Assembly (NCBI RefSeq): GCF_003003795.1
Contig: NZ_PVWK01000031.1
Coordinates: 93,124 to 157,123 of the forward strand
Reading direction: 5' to 3'
DNA from: Stenomitos frigidus ULC18
GTDB taxonomy: Bacteria; Cyanobacteriota; Cyanobacteriia; Leptolyngbyales; Leptolyngbyaceae
Length of the DNA stretch: 64,000 nucleotides
Both the position numbers and the translations under genes were made by a program. Position 1 is the stretch's first letter, and each line of letters starts with the position of its first letter. Positions 1 through 8,065 of the stretch are shown one piece after another. The notes beneath the pieces are model-generated. The model saw nothing but the letters and a program-made list of their open reading frames with translations. It ran no database searches and was not told the origin of the DNA.

Positions 1-654
1 TATTTCTGGGCGTTTGGACTTGCTTAAGACCTCTTTTGCCATCGTAACAGCGCCCTCATGGTGGGGAATCATGGCATTCAGGAAGCGCAAATCAAACTGA
101 CTATCAGCGGCCCCTAAATCCATGCTCATCATCATGCCTTTCGTCTGGCTCTCTGACATTGCCATCATGTGATTCATTTCGGCATGCCAAGCCATTGGGG
201 TACTAGACGCTTTGGGATACCAGGCTTGCCGCCACTGTTTCATTTCAGCAATTTCTTTGGCTTGGGCTTTGATAATGCTAGCCGCCAACGTTTGGATTTC
301 AGGGCGCTTCGATTTTTGCTGCGCTTCCTTTGCCATCACAACGGCTCCTTGGTGATGCGGCGTCATCGCATCAATAAACCGCAGGTCAAAATTGGCATCA
401 GCAGGACCAAGACTCATCTCCATGGTGTGGTTCATCATGCCGCCAGCCTGATTCATGTTGCCATGATCCATTTGCATAGATCCAGCGGCGGTAACCGTTG
501 GGTTGGGGTCTTGTGCCTGCTTTTGGGCAGCGGCAGAGCAGGCATTGAGCAGGCTGCTAGTGGACGCGATCGCCCCTAAGAGCAAAACTAGCGAACCTGT
601 TTTTTTGAGTAGTTTGCTCGTTAGAAAATGGAGTGACATAAGCTTGGTTGCCAT
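1..654 (-). CDS. DUF305 lipoprotein with two DUF305 domains, 3' end outside window
   Basis: 218 residues are readable from ATG at 654 and run off the left edge without a stop. The N-terminus has a hydrophobic segment ending in a lipobox-like SSLLNAC, so a lipid-anchored envelope protein is expected; an in-frame ATG at 639 is an alternative start. A linker rich in Met and His (MQMDHGNMNQAGGMMNH) follows. Two copies of the DUF305 core come next, each with F-D-L-R-F and P-H-H-x-G-A-V motifs; the second is cut by the window edge. DUF305 proteins resemble ferritin-like four-helix bundles and often sit in copper gene clusters, as here beside csp, copZ and copA. A metal-binding role is inferred; the family assignment rests on sequence. 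Confidence 0.85.
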   Translation of the reverse strand, partial: MATKLMSLHFLTSKLLKKTGSLVLLLGAIASTSSLLNACSAAAQKQAQDPNPTVTAAGSMQMDHGNMNQAGGMMNHTMEMSLGPADANFDLRFIDAMTPHHQGAVVMAKEAQQKSKRPEIQTLAASIIKAQAKEIAEMKQWRQAWYPKASSTPMAWHAEMNHMMAMSESQTKGMMMSMDLGAADSQFDLRFLNAMIPHHEGAVTMAKEVLSKSKRPEI

Positions 655-670
655 AAGGAAAGGATTGGAG

Positions 671-713
671 GCTATGTTTAGATTCTGAGTACTCCAGTCC
701 ACTGGAGAGTCAA
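671..713 (-). promoter_or_regulatory. MerR-type metal-responsive promoter of the DUF305 gene
   Basis: On the minus strand TTGACT (713..708) is followed by the dyad CTCCAGT-GG-ACTGGAG (707..692), then a poor -10 CAGAAT (687..682) after a 20-base spacer. An overlong 19-20 base spacer filled by a dyad is the hallmark of promoters untwisted by MerR-family regulators such as CueR or ZntR. The same arrangement recurs before copZ at 1493..1524. The effector is inferred from the copper genes around it. Confidence 0.65.
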
Positions 714-800
714 CCCCTTCAAGTCAGTAGGCTGTTTTAGCTGTCCCAGCGGTTGTTCACAGGAAGGAGACAGATACCCTCGATCAACATGGCACATGGT

Positions 801-820
801 GATGAAATCAGGATGAAATC
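801..820. promoter_or_regulatory. Direct repeat, possible response-regulator site
   Basis: GATGAAATC occurs twice, at 801-809 and 812-820, with an 11-base period; on the minus strand this reads TTTCAT-N5-TTTCAT. Tandem half-sites one helical turn apart are typical of OmpR/PhoB-class regulators. I recall a TTTCAT-type repeat described for cyanobacterial CopR but cannot check it. It lies between the DUF305 gene and csp. Confidence 0.35.
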
Positions 821-946
821 GTTTTAGCCAGCAAGGCGGAAACCGTATCCCTTTCGGAAGAGGGAAGCAACGATCGCAGAGCTTCTTTAGGGTGAAGTTG
901 TCTAGCCTTGTGCGCTGGCGTCCTTTATGCGTTTAGGGAGTTCAGT

Positions 947-1306
947 ATGACGACAACTCAAACCCACCAAACCTTGCTTGATGCCTGCATTGAAGCGTGT
1001 CTCAATTGCCTACGCGACTGTGAAAACTGCGCCACTGCCTGCCTCGATAGCGACATGGTGCAAATGATGGCTCAATGCATCAAGCGCTGCCGCGACTGCG
1101 CTGATACCTGTGCACTCTGTGCTCGCTTTATGGCACGAAACTCTGACCTTCATGGACAATTGTGCAGCGTGTGTGCTGAAGCGTGCGATCGCTGCGCAGC
1201 TGAGTGTGAAAAACATCATCACGACCACTGCCAGCGTTGTGCTGCATCCTGTCGTCGTTGCGCTGAAACGTGCCGCCAGATGGCGATGGCAATGGCATCA
1301 GCCTAG
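947..1306 (+). CDS. csp: Four-helix bundle copper storage protein (Csp3-like, DUF326)
   Basis: 119 residues starting at ATG 947, which has AGGGAG at 935-940; a TTG at 908 would add 13 residues without a better ribosome site. It contains 21 cysteines, mostly in CxxxC and CxxC spacings (for example EACLNCLRDCENC and CRDCADTCALC), plus a His-rich turn HHHDH. This is the pattern of Csp proteins, whose four-helix bundle is lined with Cys and binds many Cu(I) ions. No signal peptide is seen, so a cytosolic Csp3-type copper store is the likely form. It stands before copZ-copA and diverges from the DUF305 gene, fitting a copper buffering role. Confidence 0.85.
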   Translation: MTTTQTHQTLLDACIEACLNCLRDCENCATACLDSDMVQMMAQCIKRCRDCADTCALCARFMARNSDLHGQLCSVCAEACDRCAAECEKHHHDHCQRCAASCRRCAETCRQMAMAMASA

Positions 1307-1370
1307 TGTTTGCCCAATAACAACCAGCGTTTCCTCTCCGTCCTCGGATGGTTTTTAGGTATGTTGTTCC

Positions 1371-1409
1371 GATCCTATAGGGGCGTTATTGCAACGTCCC
1401 TATAGGATC
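1371..1409. repeat. 17-bp stem hairpin
   Basis: Arms 1371-1387 and 1393-1409 pair over 17 bases with one G-U and a five-base loop. No T-run follows on either strand, so a palindromic intergenic repeat is as likely as a terminator for csp. Confidence 0.6.
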
Positions 1410-1422
1410 CCGTCCTAACTTT

Positions 1423-1468
1423 GTATAAGCAAACCTTGTAGAGATGTGTAAGCAAATCTTGTAGAGAA
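1423..1468. repeat. 23-bp tandem repeat, two units
   Basis: Units 1423-1445 and 1446-1468 match at 20 of 23 positions; core AAGCAAAYCTTGTAGAGA. They sit just before the copZ promoter. Function unknown. Confidence 0.6.
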
Positions 1469-1492
1469 CTATGAAGCATTGGGCACATTCCC

Positions 1493-1524
1493 TTGACTAT
1501 CCAGTCGAGTGGAGGCTTTAAGAT
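1493..1524 (+). promoter_or_regulatory. MerR-type promoter of copZ-copA
   Basis: TTGACT (1493-1498), imperfect dyad TCCAGT-CG-AGTGGA (1500-1513) and -10 TAAGAT (1519-1524), with a 20-base spacer. The register of -35, dyad and -10 is identical to the promoter at 713..671. It likely drives copZ, copA and the cupredoxin gene together in response to metal. Confidence 0.7.
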
Positions 1525-1557
1525 AAAAATAATCCCTAATTAAAGAAACCTCGAAAT

Positions 1558-1752
1558 ATGGCAATTGCACTTACCGTTCCCAATATGGCTTGCTCTGCGT
1601 GTAGCGATACCATCACTCAGGCAGTCCAGGTGATCGACCCCACTGCAACGGTGCAAGCCGATCCCAAAACTAAACTCGTTGTGATTGAAACGCAAACGCC
1701 CGAAGCAACGGTGAAGGCAGCGATCGTTGCGGCTGGCTACTCCGTCACTTAA
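1558..1752 (+). CDS. copZ: Copper metallochaperone CopZ (HMA domain)
   Basis: 64 residues, the full length of a single heavy-metal-associated domain. The metal site is the MACSAC motif (consensus MxCxxC) near residue 10, and the C-terminal AGYSV matches the usual end of the fold. Known members carry Cu(I) in the cytosol to the N-terminal domain of copper ATPases. The next gene is such an ATPase, 14 bases downstream, so the two are probably cotranscribed from the MerR-type promoter just upstream. I see no clear Shine-Dalgarno before this ATG. Confidence 0.92.
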   Translation: MAIALTVPNMACSACSDTITQAVQVIDPTATVQADPKTKLVVIETQTPEATVKAAIVAAGYSVT

Positions 1753-1766
1753 ACGAGGTCTTGCAA

Positions 1767-4085
1767 ATGGAAACCGTCAATCTCAACTTGCGAGGCATGA
1801 GTTGTGCCGCCTGCGCCAATAGTATCGAGAGTACGATTCGTGCAGTGCCAGGAGTGAGCGCAAGCAGTGTGAACTTTGGTGTCGAGCAAGCCACCGTCAC
1901 TTATGACCCCCAGAAGGCTACGTTAGAAGCTATTCAAGACGCGGTGAGTGACGCGGGCTATACCGCCTCGCTACAAGGGCAAGAAACAACTGAAGAAGGT
2001 GCTGCTGAAAAAGCGGCTCGTGCAGCTGAAACCCGTGATTTGATGCAGAAGGTGGGAGTCGGCGCGATCGTCAGCGTCATTTTGGTGATCGGCTCACTTT
2101 CTGCTATGACGGGACTCAAACTACCGTTTATCCCTGGTTGGTTGTCAAATCCCTGGTTTCAGCTTGTGCTCACGGCTCCCGTCCAGTTTTGGTGCGGCTA
2201 TTCCTTCTACAGCAACACCTGGAAAGCCTTGAAGCGTCATGCTGCCACGATGGATACGCTCATTGCTCTGGGCACCAGTGCCGCCTATTTCTACTCGGTG
2301 TTTGCCACTGTTTTGCCGCAATTTCTCGTCAATCAAGGTTTGATGCCAGAGTTTTACTACGAAACCGCGGCAATCGTCATTACGTTGATCTTGCTGGGAC
2401 GGCTGTTTGAAAACCGCGCACGAGGGCAAACATCCGATGCGATCCGCAAGCTCATTGGCTTACAGGCGAGAGAGGCTCGCATTATCCGCAATGGGCAGGA
2501 GATGTCAGTACCCATTCAAGACGTGCAGCTTGGCGATGTGGTGGTGGTGCGTCCGGGAGAAAAGATTCCTGTGGATGGAGAAATTGTGGAAGGTGCCTCA
2601 ACGATCGACGAATCGATGGTCACGGGCGAAAGTGTCGCAACGAAGAAGCACGTGGGCGACGAAGTGATTGGAGCCACCATCAATCAGACCGGCAGCTTCA
2701 AATTTCGTGCGACCCGCGTGGGCAAAGATACCGTGCTGGCGCAAATCGTCAAACTGGTGCAGGATGCTCAAGGCTCAAAAGCACCCATCCAGCGGTTAGC
2801 CGATCAGGTGACGGGGTGGTTTGTCCCGGTTGTCATTGCCATTGCGATCGCGACCTTTGTCATCTGGTTTCTAGCGATGGGCAACCTCACCCTCGCGTTG
2901 ATCACCACCGTTGGCGTGCTGATTATTGCCTGCCCCTGTGCGTTGGGCTTAGCCACCCCCACATCGGTCATGGTAGGCACGGGCAAAGGCGCAGAAAACG
3001 GCATTTTGATTAAAGGCGCAGAGAGCTTAGAACTGGCACATCAAATTCAGACCATTGTGCTGGACAAAACAGGCACGATTACTCAAGGCAAGCCCACCGT
3101 AACTGACTTTGTCACGGCTCAAGGCACCGCGAACAGCAATGAACTCAAGCTGCTGCGCCTGGTTGCATCGGTGGAACGCAACTCAGAGCATCCCCTGGCG
3201 GAAGCGGTGGTGAACTATGCCAAAACGCAACAGGTGGAGCTACCTACTGTACAGGATTTTGCGGCGATCACAGGGAGCGGGGTTCAGGGCAAGGTCTCTG
3301 GCCAAATGGTGCAAATCGGTACGCAGCGCTGGTTTCATGAATTAGGCATCAACACTGAAGCTCTACAACAAGATCGAGACCGACTGGAAGCGATCGGCAA
3401 AACTGTCATTTGGCTTGCCATTGATGGTGACGTGCAAGGCATTATGGGCATTGCGGATGCCATTAAACCTTCATCTATTCAAGCCATCCGAGCCTTGCAG
3501 CGCTTAGGGTTAGAGGTGGTGATGCTCACAGGAGATAATCGACCGACGGCTGAAACGATCGCCCGTGAAGTGGGCATTTCACACGTCATTGCGGAAGTGC
3601 GTCCTGACCAGAAGGCCTCTGTGATTGCATCACTGCAGAGCGGGAAGATCGGCGCACGCTCTACTGGCTCCAAAGCGGCAAAGGCAAGTGCGACCAAACG
3701 TACGAAAGCCAACATTGTGGCAATGGTCGGTGATGGCATTAATGATGCTCCGGCACTCGCTCAAGCCGATGTGGGGATTGCGATCGGGACTGGAACGGAT
3801 GTGGCGATCGCAGCGAGTGACATCACCCTCATTTCTGGTGATCTGCAAAGCATTGTTACTGCCATTCAACTGTCCCGCGCGACGATGCAAAATATCCGTC
3901 AAAATCTCTTCTTTGCCTTTATCTACAACGTCGCTGGCATTCCGATCGCCGCTGGCATTCTGTTTCCCTTCTTTGGCTGGTTGCTGAGTCCCATCCTTGC
4001 GGGTGGTGCTATGGCCTTTAGCTCCGTCTCTGTCGTCACCAATGCCTTGCGATTACGCAACTTTCAGCCGAAAACCACAATCTAA
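1767..4085 (+). CDS. copA: Copper-translocating P1B-type ATPase
   Basis: 772 residues from ATG 1767, preceded by GAGG at 1755-1758; an upstream TTG at 1761 is less likely. One N-terminal HMA domain carries GMSCAAC (Cys13, Cys16). The membrane core has the Cu(I) signature CPC near residue 390, TGES near 285, the phosphorylation site DKTGT near 432, the P1B motif SEHP near 474 and GDGINDAP near 655. It should pump Cu(I) out of the cytosol across the plasma or thylakoid membrane. A basic, low-complexity stretch of about 20 residues ([20 protein letters not shown]) lies just before GDGIND, longer than usual for this loop. It stands between copZ and a cupredoxin gene. Confidence 0.95.
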   Translation: METVNLNLRGMSCAACANSIESTIRAVPGVSASSVNFGVEQATVTYDPQKATLEAIQDAVSDAGYTASLQGQETTEEGAAEKAARAAETRDLMQKVGVGAIVSVILVIGSLSAMTGLKLPFIPGWLSNPWFQLVLTAPVQFWCGYSFYSNTWKALKRHAATMDTLIALGTSAAYFYSVFATVLPQFLVNQGLMPEFYYETAAIVITLILLGRLFENRARGQTSDAIRKLIGLQAREARIIRNGQEMSVPIQDVQLGDVVVVRPGEKIPVDGEIVEGASTIDESMVTGESVATKKHVGDEVIGATINQTGSFKFRATRVGKDTVLAQIVKLVQDAQGSKAPIQRLADQVTGWFVPVVIAIAIATFVIWFLAMGNLTLALITTVGVLIIACPCALGLATPTSVMVGTGKGAENGILIKGAESLELAHQIQTIVLDKTGTITQGKPTVTDFVTAQGTANSNELKLLRLVASVERNSEHPLAEAVVNYAKTQQVELPTVQDFAAITGSGVQGKVSGQMVQIGTQRWFHELGINTEALQQDRDRLEAIGKTVIWLAIDGDVQGIMGIADAIKPSSIQAIRALQRLGLEVVMLTGDNRPTAETIAREVGISHVIAEVRPDQKASVIASLQSGKIGARSTGSKAAKASATKRTKANIVAMVGDGINDAPALAQADVGIAIGTGTDVAIAASDITLISGDLQSIVTAIQLSRATMQNIRQNLFFAFIYNVAGIPIAAGILFPFFGWLLSPILAGGAMAFSSVSVVTNALRLRNFQPKTTI

Positions 4086-4104
4086 TTTTGCAGGAGGCTG
4101 AATC

Positions 4105-4671
4105 ATGGTTAGCAAAAAAAAGATGGTTGCCAGGCTTGCAGGCTTGGGCATCGTCCTGAGCCTTGCTGCAAGCGCCACACTTCTCACTGCAAAAGACGAT
4201 GCTAACGCTCAGATGCCGATGGATATGACTGAAGCGGAGCAACCTCAACCGTTTCGTCGCCTTGAGCAACCCTTGGGGCTAAAAATCGGTGTGGTGGTCG
4301 GTGGCGCAGCCTTAATTGGACTAGAACTTTGGTGGTTTCTCTTCAGCAAAAAACAGTCACAAAAGGCAGAAGCCAAGCAGGGCGTGCAAGAACTGACCAT
4401 CACTGTCGATGGTGGTTATGAACCCAGTCAAGTGGTCGTCAGTGTTGGTCAGCCTGTCCGGCTCAACTTTTTCCGCAAAGATCCCAGTAGTTGCCTCGAA
4501 ACGGTCGTACTGCCTGCGTTCCACATTGCTCAAAACCTTAGTTTGAATCAAGTCACAACAGTGGAATTTACACCAGAAAAGCCGGGGCAGTATCCCTTCA
4601 CCTGTGGCATGAATATGTTTCGGGGGGTTGTAGAAGTTGAAGCGATGGCTGTAGCCAACGGCAAAGGGTAA
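4105..4671 (+). CDS. Membrane-anchored cupredoxin-domain protein
   Basis: 188 residues; ATG 4105 with AGGAGG at 4092-4097, 19 bases after copA. An N-terminal signal-like segment ends near residue 35, a Met-rich patch MPMDMTE follows, and a second hydrophobic segment (GVVVGGAALIGLELWWFLF) lies near 60-78. The C-terminal half is a cupredoxin fold, with SSCLETV, PAFHIA and FTCGMNMFRG supplying the probable ligands Cys, His, Cys and Met. PF13473-type cupredoxins are common next to CopA. It may accept or buffer copper on the non-cytosolic face of the membrane. Its place as third gene of the copZ-copA unit suggests coregulation. Confidence 0.82.
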   Translation: MVSKKKMVARLAGLGIVLSLAASATLLTAKDDANAQMPMDMTEAEQPQPFRRLEQPLGLKIGVVVGGAALIGLELWWFLFSKKQSQKAEAKQGVQELTITVDGGYEPSQVVVSVGQPVRLNFFRKDPSSCLETVVLPAFHIAQNLSLNQVTTVEFTPEKPGQYPFTCGMNMFRGVVEVEAMAVANGKG

Positions 4672-4756
4672 GTACTGCAAAGCCATCACCGCATGGTTTT
4701 CGCTGTCAGCCGTCAGCGTTCAGCTTTTCTTTGTACAGTAGAGATGGGGTGCATTT

Positions 4757-4776
4757 GAACGCGTTGAGACGCGTTC
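4757..4776. promoter_or_regulatory. Perfect 8-bp inverted repeat upstream of the DCC gene
   Basis: GAACGCGT-TGAG-ACGCGTTC, 24 bases before the ATG at 4801. No T-run follows, so an operator or a 5' UTR hairpin is more likely than a terminator. Confidence 0.4.
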
Positions 4777-4800
4777 GATCATGGCTCCATACATTCAAAT

Positions 4801-5307
4801 ATGGACAACAAAACGATTCGCATGGAAAACGATGGTGTTGCATTAACCGCCGATGATTCACAGCTTCCTGGAGCGTCACCATCCTGGCAAGTCAAGCTGC
4901 TGTATGACGGCGCGTGCCCCTTGTGTGTAAGAGAAGTCAACTTCTTGCAAAAGCGGGATGGTGGGCGTGGGTTGGTTGCTTTTGTCAACATTGCAGACGA
5001 TCGCTACACACCAGAAGCGAACGGCGGAGTTGACTTTGAAACCGCCATGGGACGCATTCACGCCGTGTTACCTGATGGCACTGTGATCACGAACGTTGCC
5101 GTTTTTCGTCACGTCTACGAGGTGTTAGGCATGGGTTGGGTCTATGCAGCCACCAAGTTGCCCATCGTTGGTGCGATCGTTGATTTTGTGTATGGTCTCT
5201 GGGCAGACTGGCGACTGGTGCTCACCGGGCGAGCAGATTTGGCAACCATCACTGCTGAACGGCAACAACGCCTTGCCTGCAATGACTTGGAGCGTTGTCA
5301 GGAGTAA
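4801..5307 (+). CDS. DCC-family thiol-disulfide oxidoreductase (DUF393)
   Basis: 168 residues. The family-defining motif appears as LLYDGACPLCVREVNFL near residues 31-47, a DxxCPxC thiol site, followed by FVNIADD and a GRIHAVLPDG segment usual in DUF393. The C-terminal part has a hydrophobic stretch (AATKLPIVGAIVDFVYGLW). Members are small thioredoxin-like proteins with little direct biochemistry. The place at the end of a copper cluster suggests thiol maintenance under metal stress, but that is inference. No Shine-Dalgarno is obvious; its own upstream palindrome suggests a separate promoter. Confidence 0.85.
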   Translation: MDNKTIRMENDGVALTADDSQLPGASPSWQVKLLYDGACPLCVREVNFLQKRDGGRGLVAFVNIADDRYTPEANGGVDFETAMGRIHAVLPDGTVITNVAVFRHVYEVLGMGWVYAATKLPIVGAIVDFVYGLWADWRLVLTGRADLATITAERQQRLACNDLERCQE

Positions 5308-5421
5308 GCGATCGTGCCGATCGATGGTTCTTCCATCCTTTAATGAATGGTTCCATCCTTTAGATGAGGCGACCGCGGGTGATGGCTGGCTTCAGGACCG
5401 TGCTCTAAGACGAGCATGAGG

Positions 5422-6096
5422 CTAACCAGTCTTGGCACTCAGCCGATGGACACAGTAGCGATTGCGCCCCTCCTGCTTTGCTTGATAGAGTGCTTGATCA
5501 GCAAAGGTGATGGGTTGTTTCCACGAACGATTAGGCTGCGGTACGACGCACGTGATGCCTAAGCTGAGAGTGACGCGATCGCTCAGTGGGGATTTGGCAT
5601 GCGGTAGGCAGAGTGTATGGATTTCAGAGAGGATGACTTCAGCTACTTTGCAAGCACCCTCGATCGAGGTGAAAGGTAGGACAATGACAAACTCTTCTCC
5701 CCCGTAACGTGCTAATAAATCAGAGGGGCGATTCAGGGCATAGGCGATCGTTTGAGCGATTTTCCACAGACATTCATCCCCTTCTTGATGCCCATAGTGA
5801 TCGTTATAGTTTTTGAATTAATCGATATCTGCCAGAATTAATGACAATGATTGCTGCTGTTGCATCGAATACTGCCATTGCTGCTGCCAGTATTCGCGAC
5901 GACGATTAGCCACTAAGGTTAACCCATCTAGCGTTGCTAATTGATGCAGTTCTTTGTTGGCTTCTTCTAACGTAGCTGTCCGCTCAATGACTTTCCTTTC
6001 AAGGGTATGCGTATACTCTTCCAACTGCCGTTGCGCCTGCTGCAGCAATGCCAGAGTGTGAGCCAGTTCAAGCTTTTGCTGCTCGATCGTCATCAA
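5422..6096 (-). pseudogene. GGDEF diguanylate cyclase remnant with in-frame stops
   Basis: The frame of the upstream kinase continues past TGA at 6102..6100 as DLMTIEQQK, a coiled coil (LEEYTHTLERKVIERTATLEE) and the start of a GGDEF domain up to LILADID. There TAA at 5820..5818 replaces the usual Phe codon, after which the frame resumes with FKNYNDHYGHQEGDE, ARYGGEEF (active-site GGEEF) and a normal C-terminus ending at 5422. Both interruptions look like single-base changes: CGA to TGA and a Phe codon to TAA. The GGEEF and substrate motifs are intact, so decay is recent or readthrough occurs. As written, no complete cyclase can be made. Confidence 0.8.
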
Positions 6097-6099
6097 ATC

Positions 6100-6969
6100 T
6101 CAGTAGGAACGGAGAGCCGCGATCGTGGTCGTTAACAACCGTTGACGTGTCAGTTCTACCTTGAGCTTATAGTCGTTGATATCGTAATTTAAGATAACGG
6201 CTTCTTCGGGTGCCTCACCAGGATGACCGGTGCGTAAAATAATGCGTATTTGCCGATTTTGGGTAACCAAATTGTAGGTGATATGCAACCCTAAGCCCGT
6301 GCCTCCTTTTTCACGGGCAGTCGTGAAGAAGGGCTCAAAAATTTTACCGAGAACTAATTCTGGTATACCGCGACCACGATCGTAGTAAAAAATGGTGACC
6401 TGCTCATTTTGCTGTACTACATTAAACCCGAGTTGCCCTTGTTCACCCGGTTGATACGCATGGATCAGTGAGTTGTTCACCAAGTTGGTTACAACCTGTG
6501 CTAAAGCACCCGGGTAGCTATGAATCATAACGGTTTCATCGCCTTCGATCCTCATTCGGTGTAGCGCCTGCTTGAATTGGGGCGAGAGGCTGACAACGAC
6601 TTCTTCCAGGTAAGGCTTGACTGCAAACGTCCGTTGACCCAGGCTGGATTGGTCTACCGCAACTTGTTTGAAACTCTGTACCAGTTCGCCTGCACGAGTC
6701 AAATTACTGAGAATAAGGGTTGCACTTTCGCGTGCAATGTCTAGATAATTCGATAACGTCGATCGCCGCAGCGCCCCTGACTCCACTGCGTCAGCAAACT
6801 GCTGCGTTTCATCCATCAACGTTGAGGCAAGCGTAATACTAGTGCCCACAGGCGTATTAATTTCATGCGCTACTCCAGCCACTAAATTGCCCAGCGCCGC
6901 CATTTTTTCGGCTTCAACCAGCTGATCTTGCATCCTCGTCAGTTGGCTGACTGCCTGCTCTAAATCCAC
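6100..6969 (-). CDS. Chimeric sensor histidine kinase fused to a REC-DUF3369 tail
   Basis: 289 residues from GTG 6969; coding similarity extends a little upstream to a TAG. A coiled coil leads into HisKA with GVAHEINTPVG (phosphoacceptor His), then HATPase motifs NLVNNSL, DRGRGIPE, FEPFF and GGTGLGL. After YNLVTQ the kinase ends abruptly. The next residues, NRQIRIILRTGHPGEAPE and YDINDYKLKVELT, are the C-terminal REC and start of DUF3369 seen in REC-DUF3369-GGDEF regulators. The last strands of the ATPase domain are therefore missing. This looks like a deletion that joined two neighbouring signalling genes. Kinase activity is doubtful. Confidence 0.65.
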   Translation of the reverse strand: MDLEQAVSQLTRMQDQLVEAEKMAALGNLVAGVAHEINTPVGTSITLASTLMDETQQFADAVESGALRRSTLSNYLDIARESATLILSNLTRAGELVQSFKQVAVDQSSLGQRTFAVKPYLEEVVVSLSPQFKQALHRMRIEGDETVMIHSYPGALAQVVTNLVNNSLIHAYQPGEQGQLGFNVVQQNEQVTIFYYDRGRGIPELVLGKIFEPFFTTAREKGGTGLGLHITYNLVTQNRQIRIILRTGHPGEAPEEAVILNYDINDYKLKVELTRQRLLTTTIAALRSY

Positions 6970-7006
6970 GCTCTTGCGTTCGAGGACGACTTGGGATGCT
7001 TGTAAT

Positions 7007-7126
7007 TCACAAAAGACCTGCTTGCGGGAGCACTCCTGCTAGCGATCGGTGACATTGCGCCAGCACATCGGTCACCGCTTCCAGCGAGTCGGGATCGTTA
7101 CTATGTCCAACCACTACATTCAGCAT
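7007..7126 (-). pseudogene. FIST-domain 5' remnant
   Basis: ATG at 7126 opens 39 codons reading MLNVVVGHSNDPDS and SLAGVLPQAGLL, the typical start of cyanobacterial FIST sensor proteins, then stops at 7007. The rest of the FIST domain is missing, and the kinase coiled coil begins almost at once in another frame. I infer that a FIST-histidine kinase gene lost its sensor interior here. Confidence 0.65.
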
Positions 7127-7410
7127 TTTTAAGTGGAATTTATGGCATTGAGTGCTAAAGCCTACCTGTGAGTAGCCTTTATGACTCAGGGTGCCCTAGG
7201 AGGGAGGGGAAGTAACAGGGGTGGGGGTGGGGGTGAAAGTTTTGAGTTTTGAGTAGCGCTTTGCGCCGACAAGCTAGAGGATTTGGAGTTAGAGGCGAAG
7301 GGTGGGTTTGGGGTTTGGCTTGAATCTGTGTGGCAAGTATTAGCGCCTGTTCCCGGAATGAGGCTTAGCGTTGCTGTAGAGACTGATCTGTGGCAGAGAG
7401 GAGCTTTCTT
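7127..7410. other. Intergenic, G-rich low-complexity tract
   Basis: About 7200-7260 holds runs of GGGGTG and GTTTTGAG-type repeats. No gene or clear promoter could be supported. Confidence 0.5.
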
Positions 7411-7905
7411 GTGAAGATGCGATCGTGGGTTGGGCTAGGTGCTTTGGCGCTAACACTGTTGACAACTGCACCAGTCAAGGCAGCACCGATCGAACTAGAG
7501 GTGTTCAAAGCGCTGGATAACCCAACGCTTCGCTGTCCTGAAAAAGTGGTTGTGAACGAACAAGCGCAGCCCTATCGGGAAGGTGGTTATACGATCGATG
7601 GCAGCGCTAATTTGACCCAACTCACCGATCGCGTCACTCTCGCTGCAGTCGATGATTTTAGTGTCACCTGGGTTGGTACACTCAAACCTGTCTACAGACA
7701 GTGCAAAGCCACTGCTCGTATGGTGAAGAATGGTGACGAAGCGTATGCCGATCATTCTTATTTACGTCTTAGATTTACAGGTGGCAAGGTTTACCTCATT
7801 CTCGACATGACGGGCATGCGCGATGCCAATGCTTTCACCACTGTCATCCTCCGCAAGGGCGTCCGCAATGGGAATCCCTTCTGGAGTTGGGGCGGTACTG
7901 ATTAG
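7411..7905 (+). CDS. Exported protein of unknown function
   Basis: 164 residues from GTG 7411, which has GAGGAG at 7398-7403; an in-frame GTG at 7390 overlaps that ribosome site. The N-terminus is a classic signal peptide (hydrophobic ALALTLLTT, then PVKAAP as likely cleavage). The mature part has a few paired Cys (LRCPEK, YRQCKA) and many beta-prone segments, with no motif I recognise. The next gene also encodes an exported unknown with a similar Cys-containing layout (VCGEAQTW, LWKCYN), so the two may be related in function. Confidence 0.7.
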   Translation: MKMRSWVGLGALALTLLTTAPVKAAPIELEVFKALDNPTLRCPEKVVVNEQAQPYREGGYTIDGSANLTQLTDRVTLAAVDDFSVTWVGTLKPVYRQCKATARMVKNGDEAYADHSYLRLRFTGGKVYLILDMTGMRDANAFTTVILRKGVRNGNPFWSWGGTD

Positions 7906-8065
7906 CGGCGCGATCGCCGACCTGAACACAATCATCAACCTTAATCAATCGAGCAAACTGTAGAGCCTTTACCTGTAAGGGTTCTACAGATAACGAACCA
8001 TCAATGTGGAACACAACCCCAAAACACTCATCACCCCAAAACACTCATCAGTAGTGTGACCAGCT

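Noticed and set aside
169..579. 136-codon plus-strand ORF opposite the DUF305 gene
   Set aside because: It is the reverse frame of a clear DUF305 gene and reads as His/Arg-rich nonsense.
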